A DNA stretch of 64,000 bases, taken from NCBI RefSeq assembly GCF_047496725.1, contig NW_027328671.1, forward strand, positions 434,001 to 498,000, given 5' to 3'. Of this stretch, positions 24,116 through 38,021 are shown piece by piece (the first letter of the stretch is position 1; each line of letters opens with the position of its first letter). A program made the position numbers and the translations under genes. A model generated the notes under the pieces. It was not told the origin of the DNA. It saw only the letters and a list, made by a program, of their open reading frames with translations, and made no database searches. This stretch comes from Anoplolepis gracilipes (taxonomy: Eukaryota > Arthropoda > Insecta > Hymenoptera > Formicidae).

Positions 24116-27100
24116 CCAACTAATCAAAATCCTTTTCTCACAATTTAAATTATATTAAATTTTAACTTAATTTTTTAATACCTTTCCATTGATTAAAATT
24201 TAAAATTTTCTTATAAATAAATTTATAATAATATATATTTAAATTACATATATAAAAAAATGTATTTTTTTTTATGCAAACTCCCTATTGCACTTTTGCT
24301 TTTTTATATTAAGTCGAAACTTTTAGCTCAATCTTCTTGATAAGAAGATTATTTCTTTTTTAATATTGATATATTAATAATATTTTTTATATATGACTTA
24401 AAATTCATATTATTATATATACAGATATTACATGCTAGTTATGTCCGATGTCTACATCGACGAAAATATACAAAAAATATTAAGAATATTATTATTATTT
24501 CTTGGACACGTCAAAACGTTATGCAAAATAAAATAGTTAAATCATGTATATTTTTGAGAGATTAATAATTTACAATAGATAATTATAATAGAAAAAATGT
24601 CTGATCTGGTTATAAAATAACTAGCTGGCTATAAATTAATTTTTTTATATTTTTGTGTGAATGCCAATTATCAGTAGTAGCACTACTTACTTAGTTTAAG
24701 ATATATCAACTATAATTATTATCATCAAATGTACGCGTTATGAAATATGTCGATTGAAAATATCAATAAAAATTTTATGTCTCCACGAAAATATAATGAA
24801 GTAAAGAACGTATATCAAATATTATATAAAATTTGGGAAAAATGCAATACAAACGCACAAAATGTTTAATATTTCACTTTTTTTGAAAAGTTTTGCAGAA
24901 TTATTATTTATTGGGTAAATTTTTACATAAATTTTTGAATAATTTAGAAGATTTAGTTGCAAAGATATAGACAACAAGACATTTGAAAACAACTTCGACA
25001 TCAGATATTGATAAAATATGTAAATTACTGAAATTGATGTGAATGTGACTGTGAAGAACGTTAACAAAAAATTTGACTGTCTCTAAAGACACGATTTCCA
25101 ACATTTTGTATAAAAATTTTGATTAAATGGAAAATGTTCTCAGTTTGGCACTCTACTTCTAAAAATTTCTAAAAATTTTTTGAAAATTCCAATGAAAAGA
25201 ACTGACTATTTATTCAGAGCATTCTAGCAATTGAGCGGTTACGACAAAGGTGTTTGAAGCGATTCTGAAAGAGAGCCTCCAGAAATCAATTACATACAAC
25301 GCTGTATCGATGTCGGAAAAATAAATTTTTAATTAAATAAATTAAGTTTACCATTAGGATTGTTGTATAATTTTATACAGCTTTTATTTTGGTTATTTTA
25401 TAATCATATCTCGTATATCCTTATAATAATTTTTCCTGAAAAATGTCTATATACATGTATACATTGTAACAAAAAATAACTTTTTTTTTAATACAAGGAA
25501 CAAGACTAATTATTTCTAATAGTTTTTCGACACTAATTACGATTTTCTCTTTTTAATTGCTTTATCATGTCACAATTTTGAAAAATTTGCAGTTAAAATT
25601 ACAAAAAAGATTATTTTAAATGTGTATTTTGTCATATTACAGCTACGATGTGACAAGTTGGAGAAGTTTTATTGCAATTAAAATTAAATATGTTGTTAAA
25701 ACTTTTAAGCCTTAAAAGAAATGTGTCAACTATTAAGATATTCATAATGGAGTGTGAAGTCTATAGCGAAAAAGTTGCTAATTATATTGAATTATATTTA
25801 CCAAATAGTTTTTAATTATATTTATTCAAATTTAAGATTTGTTATAAAAATCTAATGTTAGAATGTAAAAATTCAAAATGTATTAAATTTGTGCAAAGCT
25901 TTTCAAATGAATTTTAATTTAGACATTCATATATTATTTCCGCTACTTTAAAATTGTCAATTTTAACATCGAATTTACATTTAGCTATCTAAAAACCTCT
26001 TAAGTTTGAATAAACATAATTGAAAATTATTTGATAGATATAAGTAATTTAACTCGCAATTTTTCTGTAATAAACACATTTAATTAAATACTTTGTTAAT
26101 AGTCAACAATTTCCGGTAAATGTTAATATTAATTTACATCTCACAGATTATTTTCCTTTTGACATATATTATATATGATGTAATTACAATGTGTATATGT
26201 GTGTTGAATTGCGTTAAAGAGTGAAAAAAACTAATAATTAAAAATAATTAAGTATAATAAATTAATGTTATAGGGAAGCGATTCTTTTATAAAAAATTAA
26301 TACACACGCACATTTCGTTCTGTTATAATAAATAAATATATATAGAAAAATATATTATTATATTTTATATTATATAATTATGTTTTGTATTATATCATAT
26401 TTATTAAAATATTAATTAACGCAAAATTTTTTTTGTCTTTACTATAATCTATATAAGATGTCAAGTGATACAAGTCCAAAAAACAAAAGTTTTGAGAAAT
26501 AAGGAACTTTTGCGTACGCTTTTACAATAAGGATATATAAATATAATAATATAAATTATTTAATTATGTAATCTGATTGACCTTAAAAATAGATAAATTC
26601 AGTATAGTTATGATGATTGATGATGGATCGTATTATCTGTGTGTACTTGAAATTTTCTAATAATTTAAAATCGAGTTTAAATGGACTTGAATTACTTACA
26701 TGTACTGTAATATTAATTTCTAAGAAAAAAATGTAAATGCAATTTATAAAAATATAAATACAATTTATAAGTATAATATATAACCTTTTATTTTTTTCAT
26801 AAAAAGTCAACCGCTTTTACAATATTATACAACTAACAAGACTTTGTTATCACTGTACACTCTTGCACATTAAAATATAGCACTTTCGTAACAACACTTT
26901 TTTTTCTTATTAATTAAAATTATAACAGTTTTACAGTTTGATTTAATTTATAATTATCGCGGATATCATTCACACACACAGGATAATTTTTGCAATTTAT
27001 TAAACACGAAACCGTATCGCTGCTATCTCGATACAGCTCTAATTTGCACGATAAATAGAGATAGATTAATCAAATTAAGATAAGTCACACTTTGCAACGG

Positions 27101-27168
27101 AAGAATTTCTCAATTTCTTGTTTCACACACGTCGTTCGTGCACGGATAACGCAACTGTTCTCAGTCTG
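24116..27168. other. Gene-free AT-rich stretch between paralogues B and C
   Basis: No coding sequence is supported. Short frames here (for example 24.82-25.07 and 26.58-26.81 kb) are AT-rich Phe/Ile/Asn strings without family features. Confidence 0.6.
26996..27001 (-). terminator. Candidate poly(A) signal for paralogue C
   Basis: AATAAA on the minus strand, about 170 nt past the stop codon of the vitellogenin-like gene C. It is the nearest canonical signal; usage is inferred. Confidence 0.35.
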
Positions 27169-28672
27169 TTAATTATCGGTATGTATGTTATCTTCCTCGG
27201 ACGAATCGTTTATTAACCATCTGCCTATGAAGATACTAGCAGATTCAGCTTCCTTCACAGCTGGCGGTTCGCTCTCCGCGGGTTGGATCGACTCAAGCCT
27301 GAGTCGTACGTTCTCATAAAGAGTCGTCACCACCGCTTCGGTTATTTTGCTCGTCGTTATCACGTTCGATGTACCGGATATGAATTCTGTCGACGTTATG
27401 ATCATGTGTCCATCCGACAGGCTCTGTGACAAAAAAAGAGAGAACGTGATAATAATTATTAGAATCGATTACTGCACAGTTTTGCACACTATTACACATT
27501 TTTATGTATATTGTAATTGTGGGCAAAGAGGAAAATATAAAAAAATTGTAAAGATATGTAGCCGGCCCTTACTGCGTCAGACACAATGTCGCTCTCTTCT
27601 CGGAAGCTGTCGGCGCTGCCGAAGAAGTAAGGCACCTTATGCGCGCACATGTACAGATTCCTGATCTTTCGTATTTGTACGAGTTTGCCTTCCTTCAATC
27701 CAAAGACTGGCCTGAGTGCGTAACCTGGCCGTTTCGTGTACAATGAACGATCGAGAAACTTCTTGTCGATCTTAAAAGTCGTATAGCACTCGCCCTGAGT
27801 GAAGTTCTCCATCGCATCGAATGTCACGTCGTTGCCGACGCCGTCGAGGGTGGCGCCCACGCTCAACTGACCCACGATCATCCTGATCATGTCGAGCTCG
27901 CGCGGCTGAATGTTCTCGTTCACTACAAGATCGTCCAGTCCTCGGTTGTTGAACTTGATCTCAAATTGATCCTCGTTGATCTCATAGGCCGGCTGTCGGT
28001 TCACTTCTCCAGTTGGCGTCGCCAGTTCCAAAGGGTCCAGACTATCTACCACGAAGCTGTTCGCCTTCGAGTCCTCGAAATGACAGCTCAACGAGTGGCC
28101 ACTCTTCAACGGCTGGCAGATCAACTTCGATTCCAAATTCAGCCGTATACTACCGTAAACGCCCTCCTCCGGGATCGCGGTGCAGTTCACCTGAACCTGA
28201 AACGTGTACTTTGGTCCATGCGCCCACGTCTCATCGGCAGTGAGATGCGCGGCTGGGGGAAAAAGAAAAGAAGCATCATCGTATCATTGCCCGCGAGAAT
28301 AGCCGGTTTGAATAGCCGGCCGGTTAAGAGCTTGAATGGAGCTTGATTAGAGTGGCGAGTATGACGTCAATGACGGTTAAATGTCTCTATTAACTCTCGC
28401 AGCTTAAGGTTCTTTCACGGTTTCCGGTAAGTGCTCGCTACATTACGCGATCGTTCAATTTCGCGAACTCGACTTGCCGGTATCGATCCGGTATTGATCC
28501 TGGTACTTACGAAAGATAATGTCATTTGAAACAAATTAAGAATCGATCGCAAGAATCGCGAGAAGCGGCGAACGATTCCAATTGGAGTCGGTTCTGAGTC
28601 AGCTACACCACGAGCTGGCGACGACAATTCGAAATTCTCACCTAAGAAGAACGGTATTACTACCACGTTCAT
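27169..28672 (-). CDS. Vitellogenin-like N-domain protein, paralogue C (Vg-like-C type)
   Basis: Proposed exons: 28672-28642 (31 nt, MNVVVIPFFL), 28252-27573 and 27423-27169. They total 966 nt (321 residues plus stop). Introns are 389 and 149 nt with donors GTGAGA and GTAAGG and acceptors CCCAG and CACAG, in phases 1 and 0, identical to the other two paralogues. An upstream in-frame ATG five codons before could also serve as start. Exon 2 has HGPKYTFQVQVNCTAI, KLICQPLKSGHSLSCHFEDS, FEIKFNNRGLDDLVVNENIQ and ELDMIRMIVGQLSVGATL, the classic Vg N-sheet arrangement. The last exon is acidic near the end. This copy is the most GC-rich and looks the most constrained, so it may be the ancestral member. 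A secreted lipid-transfer-family protein is likely; the ligand is unknown. Confidence 0.8.
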
Positions 28673-30583
28673 CGTGACACCGTGCAACGTTGATCCACTT
28701 TAATGGAGTTACTGATGTACGGGCTGCTCTTATACGAGCGGCTAAACTGCACTACTGACCTCTTCTTACGACTAACGAGCTCCAATTTATTCGAAGCCGT
28801 TCTCCGTTTGTCACGGGAAAATAAAGCGTTTATTAAACAAAGACTAATATTTAAAAAAAAAAATTTTTTTAATTCGACAGAGAGAGAGAGAAAATAGAGT
28901 AGCGGATAAAAAATTAAGGAGGAATTGGCTAGGTCAGTTACAAGTTAATAAATCTAATGCATTTCGAGATTCATGAATTTGATATCGCGCAAAGCATTTT
29001 TAATTTTTTTAATATAAAATTAATAATTAATTTGTAAATTGAGGTAAAGAGTTGTCCTGTAATTATAATTTAATCACAAAATCATTAATATTTTTATAAC
29101 AAACTGTAATTTTTTTAGTGACTGTACCACAAAAATTTTATATTGTATGAAAATTCATAAAAACAAAAATTTTAATTTTACCAGACAAATTTTTACTTCA
29201 ACTCATAAATTAATAATTAATTATTATAAACTCAATTACTAACTAATGTATGTAAAATTTTTTGCTTATTATTAGAATGCATTCTATAATACATTTTAAA
29301 AGTTTATGAGTTTTCTCACGGAACACTTTGTATATCGTAGTTAATTTTGATGACATTGTTTAATTAGTACAAACGGTGCAAAAATATATACCTTGCGATA
29401 ATAACAGAATATCACAGTTTTAATTATAATGCATAATCTGTTTAACCCTTCGAGTCACAGCGGGTCACCCAGAGATCCAACTTTTTTTTCGTAGTTTTTT
29501 ATTGTTTTAACTACTTTTTTATTAACAAATACCGGATTTTTTGTTTCTACAGGGTCTCTAGAACATCAATAAGTGTAAAAAAAATACGATCATTAATTGT
29601 TAATTGCAAAAATACCATATATAAACAAACAGTCAAAATTAGTACTTTTTTACGAAAAAATGCATTTTCTACTAATCTATTATGACAATAAATACGGCAA
29701 TTTTTTTATAATCTTAGTACACTCTAAAGTATTTTTCAGAATTTTTTTAGAATTTTCCACCGTGTTTGTTTTGTTAAATCCTCTTTTTTTTGATAAAAAA
29801 TATATAAAAAACAATATTTTCTGTTCTAAATTGAAAGTAACAGTTGTATTCTTTTTTAAATTTTTTCTCTGAAAGTTTTTTTAGATCGCAGAATCTGAAT
29901 CTAAAGGAAAAAAAATTTAATTTCCAAAATTTAATACAGGGATCCAATATGGCGGAAGTAAAATTTTGTTTGCCATATTGGATCCGCCATTTTGAATTTT
30001 GAAAATCTAATAACGGATTTGTAATCAGCGACCCCAAAAACCCTTATATACCAAATTTTATAAAATACTGACAATTAGAAAAATTCGTGACTCAAAGGGT
30101 TAATCTGTGTTGTTTTGTGAAAAAGACTAATTTTAAGCTGAGATGATTATATAATAATTGCGAATCGTTATTTGTCATTTTTAAATAAAAGCAATATGTT
30201 ACTAATTTAAGTCCCAAAGCTGCGTTTCAAGATCAGATTATTATAATCTAATAGATAAATCTTGCAAAATTAAATATAAAAAGATTATATATTTATTTGT
30301 AAAAATATATACTTTCTCTATTCTCTACAAATCCTATTGTTAATCTCTTTACACCCCCTTTTATACGTGCTAATGCCATCGAATATTAATGTAACTTATT
30401 AATACATATTACCTTTTCAATATGCATAAAATAGTCGTGTGCCAAACTATTTAAACTTTAACTTATCAGGATCAGCGTTACTGATGTTGTATAAGTTGGT
30501 ACGATCAATTTTTCTTTCTCATCCAATATTCCACCAAAAAAAATCTGGGCTCGTGTTTATAAAATATGTAGACGCTAATTCTA

Positions 30584-30632
<49 letters not shown>

Positions 30633-30912
30633 AATTAATTTTGCATGCGGTTTCGACAAGAGTTTTAAATATCACAAGATCACGTGAAGAAAAAAAGACG
30701 ACGTATTTGGATTTTCGCGCATTAGATTTTAATCTGCCCTCTACGAATTTTTGGCGACACCGCTAATAAACAATGATGAATCTTAATTGAATGGACCTAA
30801 CTAACCTAAGATAAGCAGTCGACGATCTCACCGCTGCCAGTGGATAACTCCGGTTTTAAATCCTGAAGTCCCGCTCTTATATTGCGCGTGGCATCAAGTG
30901 CGCAGCGTTGTT

Positions 30913-30947
<35 letters not shown>

Positions 30948-31750
30948 TATACCCATTTACTTCTAGTGATATGATTGACAGAGCAACGAAAAGAACGAAT
31001 GGAATAATAACATCCTGTTTTCAGCCGCTTCTTCTATTGTTCTATTGAGGTCAGTGTTCAGTACTACTATGTACTGAAGATTAAAATAAGCCAATATCAT
31101 TTGTGCTATACTGACAATACAAAAAAAAACAATATAATTGCATGTTATTTTAATGTAAAATAATAATAATATAATAAATTTTCTTATTGCTTTATTAGAA
31201 AAATTGTCAATAAAAGGGAAAAGAGGAATTGTTTTGTCAGAATCTTTTCTTTCCCTTTCCTCACTGTTTTAAAATAAAAGTATATTTAGACAAAGAAAGA
31301 TTGTATTAATTATAAAATATCAATATGTTTGATTGCAACTTTGAAGCTCATCGCATATTGATTTTGGTAAAACTTTAGAAAAACGGACCTAATTCCAATG
31401 ATATTGACCTTGACATTGATATATATCAAGGCCACTTTCTTCAATATTCTCCAAAAGGTTTTAAGTTGATCGTCGTTGATCATTAATCAACTTTCAGACA
31501 TTATGTAGTTTCATTACGTACAGTTTATAAAATGAATTCTTAGCAGATTTTTTATATATGTACGTATAATAAATCAAACGCGTAAGTGAGGGAGGGGCTC
31601 TTATCCCGAGAAAAAAACTAACCTAATCCAATCTATTTCCGAAGAGAATAAATTTTTATTTTTCTTTATCTCTATAAAGATAAGTTGTATTAAGTTATTT
31701 TTTCGGAGGGGGGCTGCAGAGGAAGAAACTCCGCCATTGGATTTATTATC
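28673..31750. other. Gene-free stretch
   Basis: Apart from the repeat at 29.44-30.2 kb and TA runs at about 30,585-30,630 and 30,918-30,942, nothing recognisable is present. A short 'GCCGGTTTGAATAGCCGGCCGG' repeat lies inside intron 1 of paralogue C just to the left. Confidence 0.55.
29442..30215. repeat. Large dispersed repeat, copy 1 ('AACCCTTYGAGTCAC')
   Basis: The boundaries read AACCCTTCGAGTCAC on the left and GTGACTCAAAGGGTT near 30,102 on the right. The following ~110 bp (30,103-30,215) recur inverted at 33,715-33,828. Inside is a 'GGATCCAATATGGCG ... GCCATATTGGATCC' hairpin (about 29,940-29,990). The copy at 33.7-35.03 kb is in the opposite orientation. No coding sequence. Confidence 0.65.
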
Positions 31751-33078
31751 TTAAGGATGTATAGGAGGCTTCTCAAAATGGTACAAAATTCATGAAAATT
31801 ATACAGATCGTTTCCATTTTGATACTAAAGCTACTGTTAAAATTTGGCTTTAATCCACTAACTCGTTTAAAAGTTATTGCAATTAAAATTTCGCTATTTT
31901 TACATATTTTAAAAGATTTGTTACCGTAATCGATTGTATTATCGTTAAAAATATCGAAAAAATGGTACCATGTATTTCAAATGCTTTACATGTATAATTG
32001 AAACTTCAAAGAACACTTTTGCAAAACTACATTAAGTTTCACTAAATCATTTAGAAGAAAATAATAATTTAAGTGATTAAAATTATTTAAATTTATTGAA
32101 ATTCTGGCCATTCCTCTGATTTCTCTGATGTTGATTGCAGAAGTGCGGCAACGATGGAAACAGCTGAAACTCTATATAGATATATGTATATCACAAAATT
32201 TATATGCATAGTGTTAAAAAAATTAGACCAACAAATTTTAAAGAGAAAAATAAGATTTCAAACTTTAGATATACATATATATCATATCATGTAGTATTAA
32301 AATTAAACGTTGTACAGAAAGTTAATATTAACAAAAAAATATTTACTTTTAAGTATTTTGAAATATTTTTATTATAAATATATATATACAAAATATGTAT
32401 TATATTAATTTTTCCAATTTATTACTGTTTATTATTATTTATTTATTTATTATTATTAATTAGTTAATTCGTTGAGCAATTCTTTTTTCATAAATTTTTT
32501 TAGACACTATTTTTACTTTCCAACGATACGTTATTTTTGACATAATGATGCGTGCAAAATTTTTAGCTATAGATAGCCTCTAATTATGTACAGCGTGAAT
32601 TGGCACCTTCTTTGACATGTGAGATTGACAGTTTGACAGCGCGCAAAACTGCCAACTTATGAAAAGCGACAGTGTTGTCATGTTTAATACTTTTCAAAGA
32701 GCACTCAATTATCAAAATAATAACATTTTATAGTCATAATTGTTATAAATACAATGTATACTTCCATTTTTATCAATATTTAAACATAATTCATTACTTT
32801 ACAACAATCATTAACTTTATTTCTGATTTCAAAGATTTATTTTGTCCAGTTGAATTCAGGGAATATTCACTCTCAAAAATTTTATTTCATAAATAACAAT
32901 ATCAACAAATACAAAAAAAAGTCAAAATGAAAAAATTATACTTCTAAATTAAAACTTAGAGCTGTCATTATCCTTTCGGTTACTTATGACTTTATTTAAG
33001 ACTTGCAAAATGCAAATATTTGTTATTTCCGAATTTCGGGTACTTTTGTCTCCGATTGTATCTCCCATACATCCTTAA
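31751..33078. mobile_element. TTAA-flanked non-autonomous element (~1.33 kb)
   Basis: The left end TTAAGGATGTATAGGAGG and the right end CTCCCATACATCCTTAA are inverted and end in TTAA, the target of piggyBac-type transposases. The interior is AT-rich and non-coding. Confidence 0.6.
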
Positions 33079-33714
33079 TAGATTAGTTTATTTATGTATA
33101 CGTATATGTTGTATAATGTTAATCAAACGTGTGAATGGCGAGCGGCAGAGTCTTCCCCTTTGCACCACTTTCCTAAAAAAAATAAATAATCTAACATAAT
33201 CCATTTTGTAAAGATGAAAAAAATTAAAAGTCACCCTTCTTCGAAATAAGTTGGATTAAGTTAGTTTTTTTAAGACAATCTTTTCCTTGCCTAGACTTTC
33301 AGTTTACTACACATAAAATAAATGAATCTGTTAAATACGCTTTATTAAATATACATAGTATCAAAAAAATTACGTTATTTAAAATACTTTTTTGTTTATA
33401 ACTTTTTAATAAATAACGAGTGCCGCCTAAAACTGGAGGATATTCAGGACAGTCTTGACAACATATGTCAAGGTCAAGATCATTGAGGCGGCGTCCATTT
33501 ACTGAAGTTTTACTTTGATTTTATGTCGGCCATCGTAGGAATATCGTATACATACAACATTAAGTTTTGAAGCATTAACAAATTATGAATATATAAAACA
33601 AGATATAAAAGATATAAAACTGTTTGAGTTGCTGATTATCAATTTAAAAAATTTATGCTAATATTCAGTTTGTTATTTATAAAAATAGCTCCAAATCCCA
33701 ACATGCATTCTCGG

Positions 33715-35030
33715 ATTAGTAACATATTGTTTTTATTTAAAAATGACAAATAACGATTCGCAATTATTATATAATTATCTCAGCTTAAAATTAGTCTTTT
33801 TCACAAAACTGAACACAGATTAACCCTTTGAGTCACGAATTTTTCTAATTGTCAGTATTTTATAAAATTTGGTATGTAAGGGTTTTTGGGGTCTCTGATT
33901 ACGAATCCGTTGTCAGATTTTCAAAATTCAAGATGGCGGATCCAATATGGCAGACAAAATATCCAGTGAGTATTATATAAGGTATCCCAGTAATTTTTAC
34001 ATCTCAATACCTTCATTATTTTTATGAAAAAATGGTTAGAGAACAAGTTCAAAAAGAGAGATACAAACGAGATGAATTTGGAGAAAAAAATCAAAATCAT
34101 TGATTTTTTTAACCCTTTCAGTCATATTTTTCTTTGCACCAAAAATTTTTGCAAATTTATTTTCTAGAAATTTTTTTGATCGCTGAAACCGAATCTGAGG
34201 TCAAAATTATCGATTTAAAAACATTTTTTAAAACCATTTTTTATGTATTCGGGGCTGCCACATTGGTTTCGTACCTTGAATTTTGAAAATTATAATTTTT
34301 TTTATTTCAGATTCACATTCAGTGACCGAGAAAATCCTTAGAAGGCGAATTAAAAAAAATTAAACTATTTTTGGATATTCCCGTGTACCATATTGGCTTT
34401 GTCATTTTAAATTTTGAAAATTATACATTTTTTACTTTAGATTCCAAGTAAAAAAATTTCAGCGATCTAAATAATCCCCAGAAAATGAGATTCAAAACAA
34501 TAAGCACTTAAAGGAATTTTCGAAATTTTACTTCCACAATATTTGATCTACTATATTTAATTTTCGAAATTTGAAAATTTTTTATATTTGGATTCTGCGA
34601 CGCAAAAAAATCCTCAAGAAAAAAGTTTTAAGAAATTACAATTGTTAGTTTGGATTTGGAATAAAAAATATTGTATTTTATATTTTTTATAAAAAAGGAC
34701 AGACTTAATAACAAAAACAACACAGCAGAAAACTCTGAAAATATTCTGAAAAATACTTTACAGTATACTAAAATCGTTAAAAAATTGGCTTATTGATTTT
34801 TATAATAGATTAGTAGAAAATGCATTTCTCCGTGAAAAAGTACTAAATTTAATTATTTGTTTATATAATGTATTTTTGCAATTAACAATTAATAAATGTT
34901 TATATTTTTTATCGATGTTCTAAGGACCTTATAGAAACAAAAAGCTTGCTATTTGTTATTAAAAAAGTAGTTGAGAAAATGAAAAATTGTAAAAAGGTGT
35001 TGCTGAGCGACCCATCATGACACAAAAAGA
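33715..35030. repeat. Large dispersed repeat, copy 2 (inverted relative to 29.4-30.2 kb)
   Basis: Begins with the reverse complement of 30,103-30,215, then 'AACCCTTTGAGTCACGAATT', 'AAGATGGCGGATCCAATATGG' and several diverged 'ATATTGGCTTTGTCATTTT' repeats, ending near 'GAGCGACCCATCATGAC'. It is roughly twice as long as copy 1. It probably represents a fuller copy of an unclassified transposon. Confidence 0.6.
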
Positions 35031-35411
35031 AATTTTTTGAAAGAAATTTAATCATGTATAACAACGTAACTTTCAAATAATTTTATAATCCAAAATCACA
35101 CTAGAATAACAATGACATGATCAGTAAATCTTAATATGATTTATTTTATTATAATACCTATTAATTATTTATTTTAATATGTGTTCAAAATGTCCATTAT
35201 CGATGTCAATACATTTTTATAAACGTCCAATAAACGAGCCTGTTACCGATATAATACTTTTATATACTACTTTTATACATTTGAATTGAATTAATTTATA
35301 TAAAAATGTATAATTGCTGTTTAGGAAACATACACACACTTAATGTCATTAATAATAAATTATAATAATATTTTAATTATATAATATTTATATTAGAATA
35401 TTACACGTAGA

Positions 35412-35456
<45 letters not shown>

Positions 35457-36625
35457 TATTTCTAAAAAATAAGATGTTTTGTAAAAATATATGTAAATAT
35501 AATATTAAAATCGAGATTATTATATTTTAAAATAGATTACGCATATCTCGTAATATATAACATCGTAAGGCTCGATGCGCGAATCGTGTTACAATTGAAA
35601 TATAAAATACCTGAATGACCGATACAAAGGAGTGCGTTTATTGACCCAAGGTCATTGTAATGATTTTATAAGCGGCAAAGTGCGTTTGACACGCACACAA
35701 TCTACGGCGTTTTAGAAAGAGAAACGGTGATAATATTACACAATTTTTGCTCGTACAGCTTTAATTAATTTTTTCTTCTTTATAAGTTTTTGAGTTAATA
35801 TATCTGATAAATCAATAAGCGGAAAATAGTAATATTATTAACAAATAGATAAAATGTTATTTATTATATTAAATAACGTAAAATAAAATTGATAAGCGTA
35901 ATATAAGTTAGCTTTAACTTAAAACCTGCCGAAACACATCTTTTTATTTTATTTTATATACGATCAATCTTTTATCTTTACATATACTTTTAAACTGTTC
36001 TGCCATTATATATTTCTCTACATTATGTTGTAGAGGGATATATAATTTGAATATGTAATTAAAGATATTTTAATATTCTAATTTTTTATGATACTTTACT
36101 TTCAATTTTAAATTAAATGTTTCTAAAAAAGTGTTTCATCATATTCTTATCATTTAAAAAAAATTTTCTTTGCTTTCTTGAAAACAATAAAAATATTGAA
36201 TTTATTAAATTAAAAAGAAATGTATATGTATTATGTTTTTTGTATATATATTTAATACAAATAATATTATTCGTAGTATTAATTATTTTATTGCTTTAAT
36301 TATTTATATTATTGTAATTTTTATACGACCATTTATTTATATCTATAACAGTCTTTAATATACACACTATCAGAGCGCATCCAACTGAATTTGCTATAAA
36401 TTAAGAGCATAATTTGATTTTTGCTTCATATACTTCATATTTTTGTTGTTTTGCAAAAACAATAAAAAACAAGAGAAAATAATTTATTGCAGATAACTTC
36501 TGCAGTGTATTAGAAAGAAAATTTATCTTATTGCACATACGTATATATCATATAAATTCCCATTTCCTGAGCCACAATATTATGGATTTCTCTTGACAAA
36601 AGTAGATATGACCATGTAGTTTAAG
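35031..36625. other. Gene-free AT-rich stretch
   Basis: Contains a TA run at about 35,417-35,454 and nothing else identifiable. A small Phe/Ile-rich frame at 36.1-36.3 kb is compositional. Confidence 0.6.
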
Positions 36626-36894
36626 CATAGACTTATTATATATAGACCGCTGATTCCCTATCTTTCCTTTGTGTAGCAGCGTCCCAAAAATAAAAAGAGA
36701 CACACTGCTTTGAACACTGTCCTATCTTTGTCTAAAAGGGGAGGAGTAAAATAAACGAGCTGCGTTGATTGGTAGAATATCGCTACTTCAGGTACTGAGA
36801 GACAAGGAAGAAGAGGTCTCAAAGCATGTTATCTCTTTTTATTTTTGGGACATCTCTTTTACCAAATCAGCGGTCTATATATAATAAATCTATG
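36626..36894. mobile_element. Foldback MITE 'CATAGACTTATTATATATAGACCGC'
   Basis: The inverted ends CATAGACTTATTATATATAG and TATATATAATAAATCTATG enclose further pairing segments: 'CCCAAAAATAAAAAGAGA' against 'TCTTTTTATTTTTGGGA'. Related to the element at 38.02 kb. Non-coding. Confidence 0.75.
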
Positions 36895-36964
36895 AGTTTA
36901 AGTAACTGTTAAAATAATATAGAGGCGCTAGTGTACGAGGATTTAAACATCTTAGAATGGCTAC

Positions 36965-37135
36965 TCTCAGGGAGAATTCACACCTTGGCAAAAAAGCAGA
37001 AAGCAGAAAAGCAGAAGCCAATCAGAACTCCACAGAAAAGTTTTCCGTTGTACTGCTTACTTTCAGCATAAGTTCACGATTGGCATCTGCTTTTCTGCTT
37101 TTTGCTTTTCCGCCAAGGCCTAAATCCGGCCTCAG
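36965..37135. mobile_element. Hairpin MITE of the 'GCAGAAAGCAG' family, copy 2
   Basis: Left arm 'CACACCTTGGCAAAAAAGCAG' with 'AAGCCAATCAGAACTCC'; right arm 'GATTGGCATCTGCTTTTCTG' with 'TTCCGCCAAGGCC'. Same family as 14.33-14.49 kb. Confidence 0.6.
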
Positions 37136-38021
37136 GTTTTTCTGATAGAAGTGATTTCTCTATTTTACATACGTAAAAATATTCTAATAATAATATTTAA
37201 TATACAAATATTTCTTGTTAAATTTTAATGTATTATTTTTTATACATTTTTTTTATTTCATTAAAAATTTAAAATATTTAATTTAATATTTAACAAAATA
37301 TTTTAATAATATCATTGTTCACATATAATTGATATCCATCATGATGATGACATTTTTAGCGTCAAAAGACATCATTTAACTAAAAATAAATTAGTATTTA
37401 TTTTTTATTGATTTTTTAATTTTAGTCACGTGATATCTTCTGATAATAAAAATGAACATTGAGCGTCAATATTAAAAGATTCTTTTACGAAAAATAACCA
37501 GAGGACACGTCAAACCCGTTACGCGTGACAAGAAGCTACGCGCTAGCTAATCATCTTTTACTTTTACAAATAAGCTGCAAATCGATTGGTTATCGCATCG
37601 CTTCTTGCCCCGCATGACGCGTTGATGCATATCTTATGTGCAAAAACTTAAATTGGCTGCTCTCATACTCCTCATATTTTCCTTTGGACGAGATGATGAA
37701 ACAATTTCATAGATACAATATAAATAGATAGAACATATCGTTGCTGAACTGATGCCAGCGAATAGTGAGACAAAGTAGAATGTACAGGCATTTTTTTTAT
37801 CTCTTTACACATGTGCTGTTTTGAAATCTTGTAAAGGTAAAATTAAAACTGTATTGAATTTATATTAATGGAGTGAATCTGGGACATATTGAAGGATGAT
37901 CGACAAAAAAGATACTTGTTAGTTTACACCGGTTGTAAGATGATGTTATTATTAATGCAATAATGACACCTAATAATATTTGTAAATAAAATAAGAAGTA
38001 TTAGGGGCTAAGAGGTCTGTA
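37136..38021. other. Gene-free stretch
   Basis: No coding or structural element recognised. Confidence 0.55.

Noticed and set aside
25230..25325. Mariner transposase C-terminus
   Set aside because: A few residues before a stop look suggestive (CIDVG), but the frame has upstream stops and no catalytic motif.
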